Source: Bacteroidales bacterium
GTDB lineage: Bacteria; Bacteroidota; Bacteroidia; Bacteroidales; UBA12077
Direction: 5' to 3'
Assembly: GCA_003446015.1 (NCBI GenBank)
Contig: DMBU01000149.1
Location: 1 to 57,714 of the forward strand
Length of the DNA: 57,714 bases
The notes under the pieces were generated by a model. That model worked only from the letters and a program-made list of their open reading frames with translations, was not told the DNA's origin and did no database searches. The stretch's first letter is position 1. Every line of letters starts with the position of its first letter. The position numbers and the translations under genes are program-made. Below, piece after piece: positions 52,537 through 57,714 of the stretch.

Positions 52537-53960
52537 GTTTAGATCAAGTCCAGGTTATTGAGCGACATGTTCAATCCGAAGGAATTACATATTCCCATTT
52601 GGAGTATGATCTTCTGGATCACATTTGTTGCGATATCGAAGACCGGATGCGTTCAGGCATCTCGTTTAACGAAGCATATCAATTTGTAAGACAGGATATC
52701 GGTTCTCAGGGCTTAAGAAGGGTTCAACAAGAAACTCTTTTACTAATCAATAAAAATTACAGAATGATGAAAAAATCAATGAAAACTCTTGGAACAATAG
52801 CTTTGGCAGGTATATCCATTGCAGCCTTAGCTAAAATCATGCACTGGCCCGGTGCAAGCCTGCTTATCACACTTAGCTTTTTACTTGTGAGTACTGTCTT
52901 TTTTCCTGCAGCTCTCTACGTATGGTATAAAGAAGTATTTAACAGAAAGCAACTTTTTATTGTAATTATGGCTTTCCTTAGTGGATTTACGTTTATGGTA
53001 GGAACATTATTTAAAATTCAGCATTGGCCAATGGCCAACATGTTTCTGTCTATTGGCGAACTTTCAACCATTCTAACTTTAATTATTGGTGGAATAAGCT
53101 ATTTAGCGTTAAAGCGATATGATAAAAATCGTTTAGGTCTAACTATAATCGGAATTATAGGTATAACAGGTTTTTTTCTGGGAACTTTATTTAAAATTCA
53201 ACATTGGCCAGGAGCCACCATATTATTAGTTATTGGTGCTATTCTTTTGTTTAGTATTTTTCTTCCAGTTTATGCCTATCATGCATATAAAGAAGAAAAA
53301 ACAGTAAAAAACTCCTTTATATTTTCCATTTATGCTTTAACATCAATTGTTGCATTCACATTCTTATTGGCACTGAATGTTTCCAGAAATATTTTGGGTG
53401 AGTTCGTGTATACAAATACTGAATTGTATAATTCTATAGCTATTGCAGAAGGTCAAATAAATGCTGTTCCACAATCATCAGCAGAAATAAAAGAGATTAA
53501 TCTGGCAGCAAATGATCTGTTTAATTCAATAAGCAATCTGAAAAAAGATTTTATTATTTCTGTCGGAGGTATAGATCCTAAAACAATGCAGCTGACTACA
53601 GATGATCTAAAATATTCAAGATTCACGAATTTAGATAAAAATACGTTTAAAATACTACAAGATACAGCATTGGCAAGAAGGACAAATCTGGTTTACAAAA
53701 GTATTCAGGATTATAAATCATTGCTCATTAAAAATATGGATAAAGATTCTCCATCATCCATATTTATTAATCAGTTACTTTCTTCAAAACAAGATAATGC
53801 TCAGGATTGGATTATGCAAAACTTCTACAGGTTTCCTTTAATCATGTCACTAAATAATTTAACCCAATTGCAGTTAGAAATCAGGTTGGCGCAACAGGAA
53901 ACTTTAAGTAGTATCTGCAAGGCAGTTGCCGATATTCAAAATGAAAATATTCAGAACTAA
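52527..53960 (+). CDS. HAAS-like N-terminus with three 60-residue HWPGA membrane modules
   Basis: A 477-residue protein. Residues 1-70 form a helical domain like those paired with PadR regulators (YDLLDHICCDIEDRMRSGISFNEAY). Membrane modules follow, each with the GldL-like core KIxHWPxA: histidines 106, 166 and 226 are exactly 60 residues apart, in IMHWPGASLL, IQHWPMANMF and IQHWPGATIL. A further helix near 270-285 leads to a long soluble C-terminal domain (~290-477), helical and charged. GldL of the gliding/T9SS motor carries this core once. Here it is repeated. Function unknown; an envelope sensor or ion-coupled module can be imagined. Confidence 0.8.
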   Translation: MQLSLDQVQVIERHVQSEGITYSHLEYDLLDHICCDIEDRMRSGISFNEAYQFVRQDIGSQGLRRVQQETLLLINKNYRMMKKSMKTLGTIALAGISIAALAKIMHWPGASLLITLSFLLVSTVFFPAALYVWYKEVFNRKQLFIVIMAFLSGFTFMVGTLFKIQHWPMANMFLSIGELSTILTLIIGGISYLALKRYDKNRLGLTIIGIIGITGFFLGTLFKIQHWPGATILLVIGAILLFSIFLPVYAYHAYKEEKTVKNSFIFSIYALTSIVAFTFLLALNVSRNILGEFVYTNTELYNSIAIAEGQINAVPQSSAEIKEINLAANDLFNSISNLKKDFIISVGGIDPKTMQLTTDDLKYSRFTNLDKNTFKILQDTALARRTNLVYKSIQDYKSLLIKNMDKDSPSSIFINQLLSSKQDNAQDWIMQNFYRFPLIMSLNNLTQLQLEIRLAQQETLSSICKAVADIQNENIQN

Positions 53961-53974
53961 TAAAAGATTGTACA

Positions 53975-54991
53975 ATGAAAAAATTTATATATATATCAGG
54001 AATTATTTTAATAAACTTGCTATTAGCAGGGGTTATATTAAAAGTGAATCATTGGCCCGGAGCTGGAGTCCTCCTTACGCTTAGCATAACTTTAATGGTG
54101 CTTATGTTTTTTCCAGTTGCTTTAATTACAAGCTACAAACAACAGAATGATCAGTCGCAATTGCATTTGTACATTATTGCTTATTTAACCATAGCCATTC
54201 AATCACTGGGCATGCTATTTAAAATCCAGCATTGGCCAGGAGCCAGCATTTTGCTTTTTGTTGGACTCCCAATTCCTTTTATTCTGTTTTTACCTTTTTA
54301 TTTACGATTTCATAATAAAACAAAAGCAAAATCAGATAAAAACTTTTTTGGAATTATTTTCTTTATGATTTATCTGGCAATAATTAGTTCTTTATTATCC
54401 TTAGATGCCAGTAGAGAAGTGTACGATGCATTTAAATTAGAAACCGAAAAACTTGTATCAGAGTCAAATGTGCTCGAACAAAAAAGCGATCAATATTATA
54501 ATGATTTTGTTCAAAACCCGGAAAAGAAATCAGAAATTGAATCATTTAAAATGCTGAATACAAGTGCCGATAATCTTTATAAGATTTTGGAAGATGCAAA
54601 AAAAGAAATGATTCTTAAAGCCGACGAAAGCAATGAAATCTATATTTCTGATGCTATTATTGATTACAGTTCTCTACATGGCTTATCCAAAAAGAATATT
54701 TCAATTTCTTATATTAAGCAAGCAGAAGAAAACAGGATAGAAACCAAACTTGTTGGTTTTGAACATACAATAAAGAATCTATCCGGTAAATACGAACTAA
54801 ATGATATCATGAATCCTAAAGATGCGCCCTATTCTTTAGCAGTAATCAAGGATAATTTGAATGAAATTGAATTTCATTCAAGGTCAATGGTCGAAAATCT
54901 TTCAGCATTATCTTTTATGCAGAGCAGAGTTCGTTTTATTGAATATCAAATTTTAACTATTTGCACACAAAAGCAGAAAATACAAAACTGA
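53975..54991 (+). CDS. Two-module HWPGA membrane protein with soluble tail
   Basis: A 338-residue paralogue of the preceding protein without the HAAS-like N-terminus. Modules at His26 (VNHWPGAGVLL) and His86 (IQHWPGASILL) are again exactly 60 residues apart. Helices ~5-22, 33-50, 67-80, 88-106 and 125-142 are followed by a ~190-residue soluble helical domain (REVYDAFKLETEKLVSESN...). The C-terminal domain resembles that of the upstream protein in size, helical character and position. Starts 14 bp after the upstream stop and ends before a strong terminator, completing the PadR operon. Confidence 0.8.
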   Translation: MKKFIYISGIILINLLLAGVILKVNHWPGAGVLLTLSITLMVLMFFPVALITSYKQQNDQSQLHLYIIAYLTIAIQSLGMLFKIQHWPGASILLFVGLPIPFILFLPFYLRFHNKTKAKSDKNFFGIIFFMIYLAIISSLLSLDASREVYDAFKLETEKLVSESNVLEQKSDQYYNDFVQNPEKKSEIESFKMLNTSADNLYKILEDAKKEMILKADESNEIYISDAIIDYSSLHGLSKKNISISYIKQAEENRIETKLVGFEHTIKNLSGKYELNDIMNPKDAPYSLAVIKDNLNEIEFHSRSMVENLSALSFMQSRVRFIEYQILTICTQKQKIQN

Positions 54992-55014
54992 CCCTTTTGT
55001 AATTCTCAATACCC

Positions 55015-55048
55015 GCCGGAGAGGAGTAAGATCCTTTCCGGCTTTTTT
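55015..55048 (+). terminator. Rho-independent terminator of the padR operon
   Basis: GCCGGA (55015-55020) and TCCGGC (55037-55042) with inner GGA/TCC pairs and six T residues after the stem. Confidence 0.88.
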
Positions 55049-55073
55049 ATTTGTTTACAATGACTTCTTTTCT

Positions 55074-55147
55074 TGTCATTCCCGCGCAGGCGGGAATCTA
55101 ATTTGTTTTAGATTCCTGATCTCCATTTCATTACGTTAGGAATGACA
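55074..55147. repeat. Cloverleaf-like palindromic element
   Basis: Outer arms TGTCATTCC (55074-55082) and GGAATGACA (55139-55147) enclose two hairpins: CCCGC/GCGGG (55081-55094) and GGAATCTAA/TTAGATTCC (55093-55116). It is clearly more GC-rich than the surroundings and looks like a small non-autonomous repeat. Confidence 0.7.
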
Positions 55148-55212
55148 TAATCTAAAAAAGTATACATCTCTTACTAAAAATTAATTCACAGAATTACAAG
55201 CACTTAAATCTA

Positions 55213-55241
55213 ACACATAAAAAAATATTTGCTTTATGTGT
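55213..55241. promoter_or_regulatory. Inverted repeat ACACATAAA-N11-TTTATGTGT, candidate operator
   Basis: ACACATAAA (55213-55221) and TTTATGTGT (55233-55241) are perfect inverted repeats over the -33 box of the S24-repressor gene, and likely its autoregulatory site. Confidence 0.65.
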
Positions 55242-55259
55242 ATTCATAGTGTATATTTG
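55228..55259 (+). promoter_or_regulatory. Promoter of the LexA/UmuD-like gene
   Basis: TTTG (55228-55231), 20 bp, TATATTTG (55252-55259): a full consensus. The ATG at 55263 is only 4 bp after the -7 box, implying a leaderless or near-leaderless message and excluding the more upstream start. Confidence 0.72.
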
Positions 55260-55262
55260 TGT

Positions 55263-55898
55263 ATGCAAAACTTGATTTCAAATAAAGAATTAGCCGCTCT
55301 AAAAGTCATTCGTGATTTTCTCATGAAAAACGGCCGAATGCCCAGTGTGCGTGAGTTGATGAAAGAAATGGATTATAAATCACCACGTTCTGCTGCTGTT
55401 ATTTTGCAAAACCTGATTGATAAAAATATCCTGAATAAAAAAGAGGATGGAAGCATTCAGTTTATTCAATACGAATTTGATAGAGAAGAAACTGCTAGCG
55501 AACAAACAGTTAAAATTCCTTTACTGGGAACAATCGCCTGTGGCTTACCAATTCTGGCTGAAGAAAATATTGAAGCGATGATTGCTGTTTCGACCAAGTT
55601 AGCTAAATCAGGCAACAAGTATTTTTTATTGCAAGCCAAAGGCGATTCCATGAACGAAAAAGGAATTAACGACGGCGACCTGGTTCTGGTAAAACAGCAA
55701 AGCTCTGCCGAGAATGGTGATCTTGTTGTAGCCCTGATCGATGATGAAGCAACCATTAAAGAATTAAGAGTAAACGATGATAATGTGTTACTACTACCAC
55801 GATCATCAAATAAAAAACATACACCGATCATTCTATCACGTGATTTTATTGTACAAGGAGTTGTGGAATCTACCATTCCAATGTTCAATGATCAGTGA
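55263..55898 (+). CDS. LexA/UmuD-like S24 repressor-peptidase
   Basis: A 211-residue protein read from ATG 55263; a frame extending to 55236 would lie inside the promoter. Residues 1-65 form a winged helix of LexA type (MPSVRELMKEMDYKSPRSAAVILQNLI). The C-terminal S24 domain has Ser129 in KGDSMNEKG and Lys166 in EATIKEL. The probable autocleavage bond is Cys93-Gly94 in GTIACGLPI, as in UmuD rather than the Ala-Gly of LexA. RecA-activated self-cleavage would derepress its targets. The Y-family polymerase downstream is the probable partner. Confidence 0.88.
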   Translation: MQNLISNKELAALKVIRDFLMKNGRMPSVRELMKEMDYKSPRSAAVILQNLIDKNILNKKEDGSIQFIQYEFDREETASEQTVKIPLLGTIACGLPILAEENIEAMIAVSTKLAKSGNKYFLLQAKGDSMNEKGINDGDLVLVKQQSSAENGDLVVALIDDEATIKELRVNDDNVLLLPRSSNKKHTPIILSRDFIVQGVVESTIPMFNDQ

Positions 55899-55996
55899 TT
55901 AATATTTTGAACTGTAAAACACACAAAATTTTAATAGTACGATTTAAGATTTCTGCACATAGCAGACAAATACTCTGTCCTTATTTATTGATAATT

Positions 55997-56059
55997 GATA
56001 ATTGGTATTTGGTATTTGATAATTGGTATTTGATAATTGGTATTTGATAATTGGTATTT
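55997..56059. repeat. 14-bp tandem repeats GATAATTGGTATTT upstream of polymerase gene
   Basis: Four exact copies at 55997-56010, 56018-56031, 56032-56045 and 56046-56059; the first is separated from the rest by a 7-bp half unit (GGTATTT). The array ends 6 bp before the start codon at 56066 and so is the 5' leader or promoter of the polymerase gene. Confidence 0.9.
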
Positions 56060-56065
56060 GATAAA

Positions 56066-57280
56066 ATGCATAAATCTGTAGTACATATTGATTTAGACAC
56101 CTTTTTCGTGTCGTGCGAGCGGCTGCTCGATTCCAGTCTGAACAACAAGCCTGTACTTGTTGGAGGAACCAGCGGGCGAGGAGTTGTTGCTGCGTGTAGC
56201 TATGAAGCGCGCGAATATGGGATCCATTCGGCTATGCCTATGCGAATGGCACAGATGCTTTGTCCGGAAGCCATCGTAATTCGTGGAAACAGTAGTATTT
56301 ACAGCAAGTTTTCTGATATGGTTACCGATGTTATTAAAGAACAATCGCCCTTGTACGAGAAATCATCTATCGATGAGTTCTACATTGATGTAACCGGAAT
56401 GGATAAATTCTTCGGGACATACAAATGGGCTCAGGAACTCCGAAACAGAATTACCAAAGAAACCGGATTACCAATATCTTTTGGACTCTCCACAAGCAAA
56501 ACAGTTGCTAAAGTAGGCACTAACGAAGCTAAACCAAATAATCATATCAACATACCCTTCGGTACTGAGAAACCTTTTTTGGCTCCTCTGGCAGTAAAAA
56601 AGATTCCTATGGTTGGCGATCAAACTTACAAGATGCTCCTTAATATGGGCATTAAGTATGTAAAAACAGTACAGGAAATGCCGATGGAGCTTATGGACCG
56701 GGTATTAGGGAAGAACGGGATAGCACTCTGGAAAAAAGCACAGGGAATTGATAATAGCGAAGTAATTCCATACCAGGAACGTAAATCAATATCATCATCA
56801 CTCACATTAGAGAAAGATACCATTGATATCAGGCAACTAAAAAATATTTTGACTGCAATGGCCGAAAAGCTGGCTTATTATCTGCGAAACGGAAATAAGC
56901 TAACATCCTGCGTTACCGTAACTGTTCGTTATTCTGATTTCGATACGCGAACAAGACAAAAACGAATTCCTTATACATCACTCGATCATACCTTGATTAA
57001 AACAACACTGGATCTTTTTGATCAGCTTTATGAGCGCCGGGTACTTGCACGTTTGGTTGGGGTTCGTTACAGTCATTTATTATCAGGCACTTATCAAATG
57101 AACCTTTTCGAGGATACAGCTGAAATGATAAATCTCTATCAGGCTATGGATCGAATCCGTAACCGCTACGGACAAAATGCTGTCAGGCGGGTAGCAACTA
57201 TGGGAACAAGAGGAATAGGACAGATGACTAACCCATTTAACGGACAACCACCAGTTATTCCGGCACATAGAAGATTTTAA
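56066..57280 (+). CDS. dinB: Y-family DNA polymerase (Pol IV/DinB type)
   Basis: A 404-residue translesion polymerase read from ATG 56066; an in-frame TTG within the 14-bp repeats would be a less likely start. Palm motifs: HIDLDTFFVSCERL with metal-binding Asp and the steric-gate aromatic, and SSIDEFYIDVTG with the second catalytic Asp-Glu pair. The thumb/helix-hairpin part (KIPMVGDQTYKMLLNMGI) and little-finger domain are complete. It copies damaged DNA. Proximity to the S24 repressor (167 bp) suggests an SOS-like regulated pair similar to umuDC. Confidence 0.92.
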   Translation: MHKSVVHIDLDTFFVSCERLLDSSLNNKPVLVGGTSGRGVVAACSYEAREYGIHSAMPMRMAQMLCPEAIVIRGNSSIYSKFSDMVTDVIKEQSPLYEKSSIDEFYIDVTGMDKFFGTYKWAQELRNRITKETGLPISFGLSTSKTVAKVGTNEAKPNNHINIPFGTEKPFLAPLAVKKIPMVGDQTYKMLLNMGIKYVKTVQEMPMELMDRVLGKNGIALWKKAQGIDNSEVIPYQERKSISSSLTLEKDTIDIRQLKNILTAMAEKLAYYLRNGNKLTSCVTVTVRYSDFDTRTRQKRIPYTSLDHTLIKTTLDLFDQLYERRVLARLVGVRYSHLLSGTYQMNLFEDTAEMINLYQAMDRIRNRYGQNAVRRVATMGTRGIGQMTNPFNGQPPVIPAHRRF

Positions 57281-57283
57281 ATA

Positions 57284-57484
57284 TATGATTAAAAGGCTTT
57301 TACAATATTCTTATTTTATAAGCCTTTGCAAGAAAAAATATACTCACGCAAAGACGCAGAGACGCAAAGAAAAAATAATTCTGATGGAAACTTGAAACAT
57401 GAACCGAGCAGAGCTCAATAACAGAAGGGAATTAAATGTATGATTAAAAAAATTTACAAGATTCTTCTTTTTATAAGCCTTTGC
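57284..57484. repeat. Pair of ~46-bp direct repeats with CGCAAAG repeats between
   Basis: Segments 57284-57329 and 57439-57484 are near-identical (both open TATGATTAAAA and end TATAAGCCTTTGC). Between them are CGCAAAG at 57347 and 57363, and CTTTGCG at 57479 closes an inverted pair, the same family as at 9203 and 51953. Confidence 0.75.
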
Positions 57485-57625
57485 GACTTAGCGTCCCTGC
57501 CTTGCCGGCCATAGCCGTCAAGTTAAGGTAATAATTAAATGCTAAATATTGAGCGAAGGCCCGACAACGTCTATCTTCATGAGCAATAGCGAATAAAACG
57601 GCGAGCCATGCGTGGTGTGAATGGG

Positions 57626-57684
57626 ATAAGTCATAGAATTCCGACAAAGGAGTTTACTTACTTTGTCTGGAATTGTTGACTTAT
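57626..57684. other. Long imperfect hairpin in a GC-richer end segment
   Basis: ATAAGTCA (57626-57633), AATTCC (57637-57642) and GACAAAG (57643-57649) pair with CTTTGTC (57661-57667), GGAATT (57669-57674) and TGACTTAT (57677-57684), giving about 21 paired bases with small bulges around an 11-nt loop. No gene could be supported in 57500-57714. It may be the edge of a mobile element or a structured RNA cut by the window end. Confidence 0.5.
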
Positions 57685-57714
57685 TACAGAGCGGAGAAGC
57701 ATCGTTTTGTCTTG

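Noticed and set aside
55997..56059. CRISPR array
   Set aside because: The 14-bp repeats are directly adjacent with no unique spacers, and no cas genes are present.
57626..57684. Integron attC site
   Set aside because: The hairpin ends do not match the GTTRRRY/RYYYAAC core, and no integrase or cassette is present.
57500..57714. Group II intron or IS terminus
   Set aside because: Structured and GC-richer, but I could not identify domain V, a transposase or a reverse transcriptase reading frame; left as unresolved.

Overview
The window is an AT-rich bacterial chromosome segment that almost certainly comes from a member of the Bacteroidota, probably an environmental or marine Bacteroidales/Marinilabiliales-type organism. 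The evidence is: promoters of the form TTTG-N19/20-TAnnTTTG instead of -35/-10 boxes; almost no Shine-Dalgarno sequences; a type IX secretion (T9SS) C-terminal sorting tail; GldL-like HWPGA membrane modules; a Reg_prop/Y_Y_Y sensor; a TonB receptor; a BlaI/M56 pair; and many lipoproteins. No rRNA, tRNA, CRISPR array, integrase or intact transposase was seen. The exact taxon cannot be read from sequence alone.

Layout. 1-5.9 kb: end of an unknown gene, a YdcF/SanA-like lipoprotein, a darA-darB pair (dialkylresorcinol/cyclohexanedione synthesis) and a tandem double adenylate kinase, then small unknown genes. 5.9-15 kb: cupin and DUF3795 proteins, a sugar permease with a sugar nucleotidyltransferase, an isoaspartyl methyltransferase with an apparent signal anchor, a secreted S9 glutamyl-type peptidase, an M19 dipeptidase lipoprotein and a methyltransferase. 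15.2-21.1 kb: a signalling operon of TonB-dependent receptor, YfiR-domain histidine kinase, single-domain response regulator and REC-HK-REC hybrid kinase. 21.4-25.3 kb: small lipoprotein, M56/BlaI pair with a striking triple operator, a small winged-helix protein, a ferredoxin and a HEAT-like protein. 25.4-31.7 kb: MsrA, membrane M15 peptidase, a frameshifted membrane protein, a FucI-like protein, a BaiN/HI0933-type flavoprotein and RNase HI. 31.9-37.7 kb: cupredoxin with T9SS tail, then cytochrome c, DUF5777 barrel, YceI and a Reg_prop-SpoIIE phosphatase in a tightly overlapping operon. 37.8-46.8 kb: mixed housekeeping and unknown genes (DUF4256, NudC, XRE regulator with membrane partner, PQQ-like propeller, methyltransferase, duplicated C_GCAxxG protein, two-repeat lipoprotein, ABC exporter, tiny basic protein). 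47.2-51.9 kb: membrane-embedded MutS-like ATPase, Eco57I-like adenine methyltransferase and a putative endonuclease in one operon. 52.2-57.3 kb: PadR regulator with two membrane proteins built from exact 60-residue HWPGA modules, then a LexA/UmuD-like repressor and a Y-family polymerase. 57.3-57.7 kb: a repeat-rich end with a long hairpin.

The features that most deserve follow-up are: (1) the PadR-HAAS-HWPGA modular membrane operon; (2) the TM-MutS/methyltransferase/nuclease cassette; (3) the TonB-YfiR-kinase relay; (4) the BlaI promoter with one operator in the spacer and two flanking ones; (5) a tandem adenylate kinase whose second half has lost both Mg-coordinating aspartates; and (6) several dispersed palindromic repeat families without an obvious mobilising enzyme in the window.
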